Of a DNA stretch of 34,192 bases, positions 14,887 to 21,852 are shown piece by piece. Where the stretch lies: contig CAMJHM010000018.1 in the NCBI GenBank assembly GCA_946405515.1, positions 1 to 34,192 of the forward strand, read 5' to 3'. The position numbers and the translations under genes are program-made. Within the stretch, counting starts at the first letter, position 1, and each line of letters begins with the position of its first letter. Below the pieces are notes generated by a model, which saw only the letters and a program-made list of their open reading frames with translations, was not told the origin of the DNA and searched no databases. This stretch comes from an uncultured Fibrobacter sp. GTDB taxonomy: Bacteria > Fibrobacterota > Fibrobacteria > Fibrobacterales > Fibrobacteraceae.

Positions 14887-15055
14887 ATCGGCGGTCCCAC
14901 GGTATTAACGCCCGATCTAACAGAATTTATACAGCTCGTTGCTCTTGCGGTTCAGTTTAGGCGCACTTCGATGCGAAAAACAAAGCCCCGAGGCGCTGCT
15001 ATCATTACAAGATTAGTAGTTTCGAGTGTTTCAACCGAAGGGACCGTCTTTTTTT
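14887..15055 (+). ncRNA. ssrS: Probable 6S RNA
   Basis: A transcript of about 165 bases begins after a good promoter and ends in eight T. Its ends pair: 14890-14898 (GCGGTCCC core) with 15040-15048 (GGGACCG core), nine pairs including one G-U, then CGGT (14900-14903) with ACCG (15034-15037) after a small internal loop. This long, closed rod with a large interior, the size, and the location just after zapA match 6S RNA, which sequesters sigma-70 RNA polymerase by mimicking an open promoter. I did not trace the central bubble base by base. A different structured RNA is possible. Confidence 0.65.
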
Positions 15056-15063
15056 GTACCCTG

Positions 15064-15387
15064 TCAGCGGTATTCGCGTTCCTTTTCCACAGCATTGGCT
15101 TCCATGGAATTCGGGGAAAGCATCCCCTTCAACGTCTGCCCGACAATTTCGGCACCTTTCGAGATGGCTCCTGTACGCACCGCATCGACTAGCGTCGGAT
15201 CCTTGTTCACGGTATTGACGGAATCGTCCAGAGCCTTTACCTTATTGATAGAATCACCAGTCACGACAAGCGGCTGCTGCATAGATAAATTCACTTTATT
15301 CTCTGGGGCCGCGTCATTCTGCACAAGCTGTGCATTGGCATTACCGATATAGAACAAAGTAACAGCTATCAGGATTCTCTTGAACAT
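15064..15387 (-). CDS. Small secreted/periplasmic protein of unknown function
   Basis: A 107-residue protein with a signal peptide (MFKRILIAVTLFYIGNANA, then QLVQ) and a mature part of about 88 residues rich in Asp, Asn and Val (SINKVKALDDSVNTVNKDPTLVDAV), with no Cys and no known motif. The start at 15387 was preferred because GGAG precedes it and it exposes the signal peptide directly. The frame extends ten codons upstream. It converges with the 6S RNA candidate, whose terminator lies 9 bases from its stop. No family recognised. Confidence 0.65.
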   Translation of the reverse strand: MFKRILIAVTLFYIGNANAQLVQNDAAPENKVNLSMQQPLVVTGDSINKVKALDDSVNTVNKDPTLVDAVRTGAISKGAEIVGQTLKGMLSPNSMEANAVEKEREYR

Positions 15388-15420
15388 ACAATGAATCTCC
15401 GCCATGTAAGATAGCAAAAA

Positions 15421-16410
15421 CTACCCGCAAGTCGACTTCAAGTACTCCTTGGCGTCACAGTCCACGACAATGTCCTTACCAAGCAGGGCCCGGAGGCGTT
15501 CCAAATCCGGAGTTCCTTCTTTCTCGAATATGACAGCGGTCTTGAACCGGTCGCGATGCTTGAGCAAGAACTCAAGATTGTTCACGTCGGATTTGGGGAA
15601 ACCGTACCCGACAAAAATGATTTCGCGCGCATGAGCGAGGTAGTAGTCAGCCCGCGACCAAAGCAGGTTGAACAAGCTCCCCCGCAAAAAAGATTCCTTT
15701 GCATGCGCCATCGGAATATAGATGGGAGTGTCTTCGCTGTATATCGGGAAACTGCGGTCCTGCGGCTCCACTTGACAGACGTTCTTTAAGTCAAGTTCGT
15801 CGGTAGCGCCCTTGACCGGGAACCAGTTGAGCGAACCATGCAACTTGATCAAGTCAACCGTCTGGGGTGCCGAGACCCTGCGGGCAGAGCGGTCGGCAGG
15901 TTCAATGCGCACCCCGTAATCTACGGAAATCTGTTCCGAAAGTTCGGGATAGTTGGCAATGGCCGTCTCGATAAGCGTGTCGTAGTTGAAACTGAGCAAA
16001 AGCGTTTCGCGTTCACCCGATGCAGTGAGGTTCGCGCAGGACTTCAGGAAATTCTTCAGAATAAACGAAGCCTCGCCCTTCACGATTTCGTCACGGCGAA
16101 TAACACTCGCAATAAAACGCAGCAGTTCAAAACGCAACGTCGCACGATAGAGGCGGTCGCGTTCGCCCGGGAATATACGGGCCGAGAGAATAGACGTGGC
16201 CAACTGTTCTATGCCAAGATATTCGCGCTGTCCGTTACAAAGGCAAAGGAAACGCTGGCAATATTCCTTGAAATGCGGGAATTCGTCCGGAATGCCATCG
16301 GGAATCAGGGCATTCAAATCCTTCAGCGTGGGCATGCTCGGCAAGAAAGACTTGCTGAAACCGGAACCCAGCACAAAAACACGGCGATAAGTACTAGAAG
16401 AGGAGACCAT
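15421..16410 (-). CDS. SIR2-like (SIR2_2-type) NAD-binding protein
   Basis: A 329-residue cytosolic protein with SIR2-fold landmarks. VFVLGSGFSKSF (11-22) is the Gly-rich nucleotide loop. LLLSFNYDTLIE (137-148) carries the Asn-Tyr-Asp motif. LIKLHGSLNWF (187-197) holds the conserved His (about 191). EIIFVGYGFPKSDVNNLEFL (263-282) is the second nucleotide-contact segment. This arrangement is seen in SIR2_2 proteins, many of which are NADase effectors of anti-phage systems. It has no fused partner domain and no neighbouring defence gene, so a defence role is only a possibility. The ATG at 16410 is six bases from a TATATT (minus strand). The open frame upstream runs through repeat DNA and was discarded. 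Confidence 0.75.
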   Translation of the reverse strand: MVSSSSTYRRVFVLGSGFSKSFLPSMPTLKDLNALIPDGIPDEFPHFKEYCQRFLCLCNGQREYLGIEQLATSILSARIFPGERDRLYRATLRFELLRFIASVIRRDEIVKGEASFILKNFLKSCANLTASGERETLLLSFNYDTLIETAIANYPELSEQISVDYGVRIEPADRSARRVSAPQTVDLIKLHGSLNWFPVKGATDELDLKNVCQVEPQDRSFPIYSEDTPIYIPMAHAKESFLRGSLFNLLWSRADYYLAHAREIIFVGYGFPKSDVNNLEFLLKHRDRFKTAVIFEKEGTPDLERLRALLGKDIVVDCDAKEYLKSTCG

Positions 16411-16428
16411 GCTGGTAATATAAAAAAT

Positions 16429-16588
16429 GAGGTGTGAGGTCGCTGCGCTTTGAGCTTTGAGGTCGGCACTTCGTGCCTTTGAGGTATGAGGTGTGAGGTC
16501 GGGGCTAAAGCCCCTTTGAGGTATGAGGGAGTAGGAAGTGGTTAGGATATAGACGAGAGAACGCCGCTGCGCGGCTACAGACGAGAGG
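16429..16588 (+). repeat. Heptamer array with inserted variable hairpin cores
   Basis: GAG recurs every 7 bases within segments (16429 and 16436; 16452 and 16459; 16481, 16488 and 16495; 16518 and 16525, then TAG at 16532). Between segments the same flanks GAGGTC and TTTGAG enclose three different cores: GCTGCGC (16442-16448), GGCACTTCGTGCC (16465-16477) and GGGGCTAAAGCCCC (16501-16514). A fifth hairpin, GCCGCTGCGCGGC (16563-16575), lies between direct copies of AGACGAGAG (16551-16559 and 16579-16587). Confidence 0.85.
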
Positions 16589-16648
16589 AAAAAGTAAACA
16601 GTGATTAGTGGTTGGTGGTTAGGAAAAGACGAAAGAGGGAAAAGGTTG

Positions 16649-16680
16649 TCATTGCGAAGGGCGAAGCCCTGAAGCAATCT
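16649..16680. repeat. Dispersed TCATTGCGA..GAAGCAATCT palindromic repeat
   Basis: A 32-base element with the core GGGCGAAGCCC and imperfectly complementary arms (ATTGC and GCAAT). It matches 1-29 and, inverted, 33535-33566. Similar short palindromic repeats occur in many unrelated bacterial genomes. Confidence 0.75.
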
Positions 16681-16742
16681 ATGTCAAAAAGCCAGATTTC
16701 TTTGAGCAGTCAACGATGAGTTGTAAAACTACAGAAACTATA

Positions 16743-16822
16743 CCTCAAAGTGCGAAGCACGACCTCATTGCTCACCGCTCATTGCTCACTGCTCGTGCCT
16801 CGAGCCTGGAGCCTCGAGCCTA
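16743..16822 (-). repeat. Hairpin cassette and nine-unit heptamer array reaching the histidine-phosphatase stop codon
   Basis: Read on the minus strand, the array starts in the TAG stop (16820-16822). CTC or CTG triplets on the plus strand then occur at 16813, 16806, 16799, 16792, 16785, 16778, 16771 and 16764, an unbroken 7-bp register. It ends in the flank GACCTC of a fourth cassette, with core GTGCGAAGCAC (16750-16760) and other flank CCTCAAA (16743-16749). These are the same flanks as the three cassettes at 16436-16521, inverted. Confidence 0.85.
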
Positions 16823-17506
16823 AAACTCCAACCAGCCGGTTTCAAGGCCGGTCACGGGTACGATGCGACGGACATTCTTTTGCGCATCCGTCACCACAGC
16901 CATCCCTGTCAAAAAGTTCATCCAACGCTGCGGAGTAAAGCGCATCTTGCAAAAGTGAGTAAGGCACGGAACAGACCAAGCGTCGTGCGTCGCGAAAATG
17001 TTGAAGCGCGCATTGCCTTTTTCGAGCATCATCGCAAGCATCTCTTCGGAACGGCTCGCAAGCGGGCAGAACGCCTCGATTTCCTTGCGCGGATTGCCGG
17101 CCATCTCGTTCGCCAGCCACTCGCAAATACCCTCGTAAAAACCAGCACGCAGCACCTTCGTGAACTCGTCGTAGTCCTGGACAAAGAAATTGCCGAGACC
17201 ATCGAGAGGTTCCACATGGGCGTTCTCCAGCCCACGGCCCTTCGCGATAAACTGCGCAGTCTCTATGCAGCGCCCCACCGGGCTCGAAAAAAACACCATA
17301 TCACCATCAACAGGAATACAGCGCCCCAGAGCCAACGCCTGGGCGCGGCCGCGTTCCGTAAGGCCAACATGCGCACCATAGTCGGCATCGGTGGGCTTGA
17401 TATGGTCACGTTCGGCATGCCTCACCAAGAAAAAGACACGCTCGTCCGGAAGGATTCCCTTGAAGAAATCCTTGGCCTGAACAAAATCTGCGTTTTCATT
17501 GAGCAT
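16820..17506 (-). CDS. Histidine phosphatase family protein (phosphoglycerate-mutase-like)
   Basis: A 228-residue protein with the histidine-phosphatase core: FLVRHAERDH with the nucleophilic His (about 30) and Arg, LTERGRAQALALG, FSSPVGRCIETAQFI with the second Arg, and IFATHDAW with the acid/base His region near 174. It removes phosphate from a small molecule or protein that cannot be named from sequence. The RHAERD form and THDAW differ from classic cofactor-dependent phosphoglycerate mutase, so a glycolytic role is unlikely. The start is the ATG at 17506. A TTG one codon upstream is less likely. It is divergent from ackA, and its TAG stop begins a heptamer array. Confidence 0.85.
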   Translation of the reverse strand: MLNENADFVQAKDFFKGILPDERVFFLVRHAERDHIKPTDADYGAHVGLTERGRAQALALGRCIPVDGDMVFFSSPVGRCIETAQFIAKGRGLENAHVEPLDGLGNFFVQDYDEFTKVLRAGFYEGICEWLANEMAGNPRKEIEAFCPLASRSEEMLAMMLEKGNARFNIFATHDAWSVPCLTHFCKMRFTPQRWMNFLTGMAVVTDAQKNVRRIVPVTGLETGWLEF

Positions 17507-17560
17507 CAAGGTGAATTTAGAAAAAAATGCTATTATTTAAACAAAAGGACGGGATAACAT

Positions 17561-17595
17561 CCCTAGACCCTAGATTCTAAATTCTAACCCCTAAT
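17561..17595 (-). repeat. Heptamer array just upstream of ackA
   Basis: CTA recurs at 17563, 17570, 17577, 17584 and 17591 in units CCCTAGA, CCCTAGA, TTCTAAA, TTCTAAC, CCCTAAT. It ends six bases before the ackA ATG, so any ackA leader must contain or abut it. The words resemble the array at 1643-1678. Confidence 0.85.
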
Positions 17596-17601
17596 TTAAC
17601 T

Positions 17602-18774
17602 ATGCGCGTACTCGTTCTCAACTGCGGCAGTTCTTCGGTCAAGTTCGCCGTTATCGATACCCAGACCAAGCAGTCCATCTCCAGCGGCCTCGTCGAAAAT
17701 ATCGGCGTGAACGGCCACGTGAAGGCCAAGGGCCCCGAAGGCAACATCGACTTCAACTTCGACTGCCCCACGCACGCCGAAGCCGTCGCCGAAGTCCAGA
17801 AGTTCCTCGCCGAACAGAAGCTCATCGACACGATTGAAGCCATCGGCCACCGCGTAGTGCATGGCGGCAAGTACATCAAGAGCGAGAAGGTTTCGCAGGA
17901 AGTCATCGACTACATCAGGAGCATCACGCTGTTCGCCCCGCTGCACGAACCCGCACACGCAACCGGCATGGAATGTGCCACCAAGTTCTTCCCGACACTC
18001 CCGCAAGTGGCCGTGTTCGACACCGCCTTCCACCAGACCATGCCGCGCAAGGCTTTCCTCTACGGCATCCCATACAAGTTCTACGAAGACGACGCCATCC
18101 GCCGTTACGGTTTCCACGGCACCAGCCACCGCTTCGTGACCGCCGAAGCCGCAAGCATCCTCGGCAAGAAGCCGGAAGATTGCTGCTTCATTACGGCTCA
18201 CCTCGGCAACGGCTCCAGCTGCTCCGCGATTCTCAACGGCAAGTGCGCCGACACCACCATGGGCTTCACCCCGCTCGACGGCCTTATCATGGGTACGCGC
18301 TCCGGCAGCCTCGACCCGGCCATCCTCTTCTTCATCAGCAAGAAGTACGGCTACGACATCGACCGTCTCGACAAGCTCGTGAACAAGGAATCGGGCCTGC
18401 TCGGCCTCTCCGGACTTTCTAACGACATGCGCACCCTGACGCAGGCAGCAAGCGAAGGCCACCTCGGCGCACAGATTGCCCTTGAAACCTTCTGCTACAA
18501 GTTGACCCGCGAAATCGGCGGCATCGCCATGGCACTCCCGCGCATCGACGCGCTCGTGTTCACCGGCGGTATCGGCGAGAACAGCCGCGTGGTCCGCAAG
18601 ACCGTGATGGAAAACCTCGCCCTGCTCGGCTACCAGATTGACGACGCCCGCAACGAGGACAACGGCAAGAACTCCGGCCACATCATCAGCAAGGACGGCA
18701 CGCCGACCGCGATGGTCGTCGCCACCAACGAAGAACTGCTGATTGCGCTCGACACCGAAGCATTGGTGAAGTAG
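17602..18774 (+). CDS. ackA: Acetate kinase
   Basis: Converts acetyl phosphate and ADP to acetate and ATP, the last ATP-yielding step of acetate fermentation. The 390-residue ASKHA-fold protein has the start VLVLNCGSSSVKF, the HRVVHGG motif, VAVFDTAFHQTMP, RRYGFHGTSHR, HLGNGSS and VFTGGIGENS, all signature blocks with catalytic Arg and Asp/Glu positions intact. Length is close to the usual 395-405. The partner pta is not adjacent, unlike many genomes. No Shine-Dalgarno is visible before the ATG, and the upstream DNA is a heptamer array. The stop TAG begins another array and a terminator hairpin follows. The high-GC codon use suggests strong expression. Confidence 0.97.
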   Translation: MRVLVLNCGSSSVKFAVIDTQTKQSISSGLVENIGVNGHVKAKGPEGNIDFNFDCPTHAEAVAEVQKFLAEQKLIDTIEAIGHRVVHGGKYIKSEKVSQEVIDYIRSITLFAPLHEPAHATGMECATKFFPTLPQVAVFDTAFHQTMPRKAFLYGIPYKFYEDDAIRRYGFHGTSHRFVTAEAASILGKKPEDCCFITAHLGNGSSCSAILNGKCADTTMGFTPLDGLIMGTRSGSLDPAILFFISKKYGYDIDRLDKLVNKESGLLGLSGLSNDMRTLTQAASEGHLGAQIALETFCYKLTREIGGIAMALPRIDALVFTGGIGENSRVVRKTVMENLALLGYQIDDARNEDNGKNSGHIISKDGTPTAMVVATNEELLIALDTEALVK

Positions 18775-18809
18775 TAATGAGCTGTGAGCTATGAGCAGAG
18801 AGCTCATTG
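18772..18809 (+). repeat. Heptamer array starting at the ackA stop codon
   Basis: The TAG stop at 18772 is followed by GAG at 18779, 18786, 18793 and 18800, each 7 bases apart. Units read TAATGAG, CTGTGAG, CTATGAG, CAGAGAG, then CTCATTG. Confidence 0.85.
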
Positions 18810-18824
18810 GCCCTGCAAAAGATT

Positions 18825-18849
18825 AAAGGCTCCGCATCGCGGAGCCTTT
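18825..18849. terminator. Hairpin between convergent ackA and the Ig-like surface gene
   Basis: AAAGGCTCCGC (18825-18835) and GCGGAGCCTTT (18839-18849) form a perfect 11-bp stem with loop ATC. The flanking T and A tracts are short, and it may act in both directions. Confidence 0.75.
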
Positions 18850-18881
18850 ACTGTCTACATTCTACTGTCTACTTCCTACTA
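18847..18881 (-). repeat. Heptamer array starting at the Ig-like protein stop codon
   Basis: Read on the minus strand, the TAG stop (18879-18881) is followed by TAG at 18876, 18869, 18862 and 18855 and TAA at 18848, each 7 bases apart and together covering all three frames. Plus-strand units are TTTACTG, TCTACAT, TCTACTG, TCTACTT, CCTACTA. It overlaps the arm of the terminator hairpin. Confidence 0.85.
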
Positions 18882-21665
18882 CTTGACCGTCCAAGTTTGG
18901 TTATTCACCCGCAGGATCTTGCGGCCCTGCACGGCAGCGGCAGCGGCGCGCACCTGAGACTCAGATACCGGAAGTTTAGCAGTCCACATTACTCGGCCCT
19001 GCATATCAAGAAGAACAACAGAGCCACGGCTAGCGGCAATTTCGCCCATCCAGTCCTTCTTGGGTTGTGCAATGGTTCTGAGCTTAGACGACGAACCTGT
19101 CGTGAACGTCAGCACCAATTGCACTGTCTTCTCGGAATCCTTGACATCAATTGTGACAGGATAATCGGTATTCTTTTCAAGGCCAATAGCATGCGGCTTG
19201 ATAGTGAATATGGAGCCTTTGATTTTCATATCCAGATATTGCGACAGCCTAGAAGAGCTCTTTGCAACAGAATAGGTTAAAGAATCATCATCTATATCTG
19301 AAACAAGAGTATCCAAATCAATTTTCATCTCCCAGCCACTAGTTTCAACTTTGTAACGAGCATCCTCGGGGGAAACCACAACAGGAGCGTCGTTGACCGG
19401 TTTGATTTTCACGGGCACCGTCAACTTCGTCTCTGCGCCAAGGCTATCCGTTGCAATGAAGGTCACTTCGGATTCACCACAGGAATCTGGAGCCGGAGAC
19501 AGCACGATAGCCGTTTTGGAAACAGTGATTTTGAGCTTACCATCTTCATTGACGGCATCAAAGGTCATCGGATTATCATCTGGATCTTCGAACCAGGAAT
19601 TCAAAACCTTCGTATTGAAAGTCTTCGCCGTGGTAATCTTGTCTTCGACAAAAGTAGAAAGCACGGTTTCCAGAGAATCTGCGATTCCCTCGCGAACCAC
19701 AGGAGGCATGTTCTTGGCAGCGACATTGATGGTGACGGTCGCCGGTTCAGACTCCACACCATCTGCGTTGACACAGATATAGGTGAAGGTAACCTTGCCG
19801 CGGAACGATTCATCAGCCTCGTACTTGAAGGAGCCGTCTTCGCTCAAAGTCAACTTGCCATGTTCCGGCTTCGTTTTGATTTTAGCCTTCAGTTCGGCAT
19901 CGGGATCATCCGGATTCTTGTCGTTTGCAAGGACGCCTTTCTTTGCGGCCACCTTGATTGTAGAATCCTGAACGGCATCGTACTTGTCGTCAACGGCCAC
20001 CGGAGGATCTTCGACCGGAGCCACCTTTACATAAAAGTCTACACCAGCCTGGAATTCTCCGTCATCTGCATAGTACGTCACCTTGGCAAGGCCATTGGCA
20101 TCTTTCTTAGCGGTAACCAGGATATACTGGAACTTGCCGATTGTCGCAATTTCTGCATTTACCAGCCCGTTCGTCTTCACACGCATCTTGATATCCGAAT
20201 CCACATCGCTGAATACAGCATTATCCGCAGTGATAAACACACTTATGGAATCTTCGAAATCCTCGTCCACTTCGATGAACGTTTTTGAATTGTCGAGCTT
20301 AATCTGGGCGGTATCGCCCTCCCCAATGACATAGTTAATCGCGGAATCCAAAATTTCCACAGTCGGAGGATCATTGATATCCAGCACACTAATCTTGAAC
20401 TTCACTGTATCGCTAACACTTGTTGGATTATCCGTTTCTATAGCGTACAGCGAGAAATACACTTCTCCGAAGGTGTCCGTAGGTGCGATATAGGTAAACT
20501 GACCCTTTTCTGCATCAAAACTAAACTCACCAAATTCCGGTTCATCTAAGAGATAAAGGTCAAACTCATCCTCGTCAAGATCGTAAGCGAATGTATCGTA
20601 GAAAGAGCATTTTCCCGTACACCCAATCGTATCCCCTTGAGACAGTTTATACGTCGTATCACGGATTGTGGGGACATGAGCAAGGTCAATTGGCTTGAAA
20701 ACCATATTATGCGTAACTTTCTTATTGGTCTTCACTTCTACTGCAATCAGTTCCACTTTTAGCGAGTCAGTTTCTTTCGGATTAGCCACCGACACAAACG
20801 TCATGGAATCACCCAGGTAGAACTGCTTTGTATCGTTGAAATCGGTATTCACGCCAGAACCTAACGGTTTCGCAGTAATGGAAAGGGTATCTCCGTCTGC
20901 ATCACTGAATACTTCAGAAAGACGCACAACAAACGATTGCCCCTCTTGCAATTCAACACGGGTCGGATATTCCGGATTCACCACAGGAGGATGCTGTGGG
21001 CATTCATCAGCCAAATTTAAAGCATGGATACTGAAAACATTGCTCTGCCCGAACCTACTAGCAAGATCCGCTTTGTAACTGAACTGGAGACCCAACTGCT
21101 GCTTGACTTTCCATACATTTTGCGATGTATTCTTGTCCCAACCCAATTCAAGGTCTGCAAAGGCGACGAACACGTTCTTTCTCTGGCCGTCCGTAGACGG
21201 AAGCCTATAGCCAAAATAGTTGTTATCGCCGTCAGGATTCACCTCGTCGTCCTGCCTTATATCGTACTGCACAAAATCCATACGCACTGGATTCGTGGCC
21301 GAGTAATTCAAGCAAACGCCACCAAAAGATGAAAGATTGGTTACTGTAGGATTGTACTCTGCGTCCACACTCCAATAGAACCCAAAGCCGGCTCCGCCCT
21401 TGGCCTTCTCTTGCGCCTCGAACGTCGCCTTCATGTAATAAGGCGCATCGGTTATCTCGGCAGTATCCAGATCAATAAAGATGTCCTTCTTGCCATTATC
21501 CCCAGGATATTCATAGCTATAAATATTCTGCGGACCATAGTCTTCGCTTGCGCCACTCTCATCCCATATTAAACGTTCGGCCGCTCCGGCCTGTGCCACT
21601 AAACAGAAGCACGCTACCATACAGAGAGGCAGTATGGAAGAATATTTTCTTTCAATAAAAACCAT
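18879..21665 (-). CDS. Large secreted surface protein with tandem cadherin/Ig-like domains
   Basis: A 928-residue exported protein. The signal peptide ends near residue 29 (LVAQAGAAE). Residues about 30-230 form an N-terminal beta-rich domain (KKDIFIDLDTAEITDAPYYM, GGAGFGFYWSVDAE) that could be carbohydrate-binding, but I do not recognise it firmly. From about 230 to 850 are six or so cadherin/Ig-like repeats with recurring Asp-rich calcium-type motifs (FSDADGDTLSI, DLDEDEFDLYL, FEDPDDNPMTF, SDIDDDSLTY). One is a clear VCBS/Big_9 type (DDKYDAVQDSTIKV, GVLANDKNPDDPDAEL). The C-terminal 50 residues (GSVVLLDMQGRVMW, ILRVNNQTWTVK) resemble a Por/T9SS sorting-like beta domain. Likely role: cell-surface adhesion. 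AGGGAG precedes the ATG at 21665. Confidence 0.8.
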   Translation of the reverse strand: MVFIERKYSSILPLCMVACFCLVAQAGAAERLIWDESGASEDYGPQNIYSYEYPGDNGKKDIFIDLDTAEITDAPYYMKATFEAQEKAKGGAGFGFYWSVDAEYNPTVTNLSSFGGVCLNYSATNPVRMDFVQYDIRQDDEVNPDGDNNYFGYRLPSTDGQRKNVFVAFADLELGWDKNTSQNVWKVKQQLGLQFSYKADLASRFGQSNVFSIHALNLADECPQHPPVVNPEYPTRVELQEGQSFVVRLSEVFSDADGDTLSITAKPLGSGVNTDFNDTKQFYLGDSMTFVSVANPKETDSLKVELIAVEVKTNKKVTHNMVFKPIDLAHVPTIRDTTYKLSQGDTIGCTGKCSFYDTFAYDLDEDEFDLYLLDEPEFGEFSFDAEKGQFTYIAPTDTFGEVYFSLYAIETDNPTSVSDTVKFKISVLDINDPPTVEILDSAINYVIGEGDTAQIKLDNSKTFIEVDEDFEDSISVFITADNAVFSDVDSDIKMRVKTNGLVNAEIATIGKFQYILVTAKKDANGLAKVTYYADDGEFQAGVDFYVKVAPVEDPPVAVDDKYDAVQDSTIKVAAKKGVLANDKNPDDPDAELKAKIKTKPEHGKLTLSEDGSFKYEADESFRGKVTFTYICVNADGVESEPATVTINVAAKNMPPVVREGIADSLETVLSTFVEDKITTAKTFNTKVLNSWFEDPDDNPMTFDAVNEDGKLKITVSKTAIVLSPAPDSCGESEVTFIATDSLGAETKLTVPVKIKPVNDAPVVVSPEDARYKVETSGWEMKIDLDTLVSDIDDDSLTYSVAKSSSRLSQYLDMKIKGSIFTIKPHAIGLEKNTDYPVTIDVKDSEKTVQLVLTFTTGSSSKLRTIAQPKKDWMGEIAASRGSVVLLDMQGRVMWTAKLPVSESQVRAAAAAVQGRKILRVNNQTWTVK

Positions 21666-21705
21666 TGGTATCTCCCTCGTCATCTTTCAATTACATTACT
21701 ATAAA

Positions 21706-21732
21706 ATTATATCAAAATGTGCATTTTGTCAC
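21706..21732 (-). promoter_or_regulatory. Candidate promoter of the Ig-like surface gene
   Basis: On the minus strand GTGACA (plus 21727-21732) and a consensus TATAAT (plus 21706-21711) are separated by 15 bases. The -10 is perfect but the spacer is short. Confidence 0.4.
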
Positions 21733-21852
21733 AGGGGAAACTCAAAATATAGTTTAGAATGTTTACAACGGCGATTTTGAGCAAAAAAAGGGGAAATGGC
21801 TAGTAGAATTGCATTTTTTCGTGATAAAAAAAGCAATAAATAGACACGGGGC

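Noticed and set aside
16411-16677. N-terminal extension of the SIR2-like gene
   Set aside because: The extension translates repeat DNA. The SIR2 fold starts right after the ATG at 16410.
16429-16822. CRISPR-like array
   Set aside because: The repeat unit is 7 bp, with no spacer regularity and no cas genes. The structure is heptamers plus hairpin cassettes.
17596-18807. Long minus-strand open frame opposite ackA
   Set aside because: It mirrors acetate kinase codons in a GC-rich gene. It has no recognisable motif, and the plus strand carries every AckA signature.
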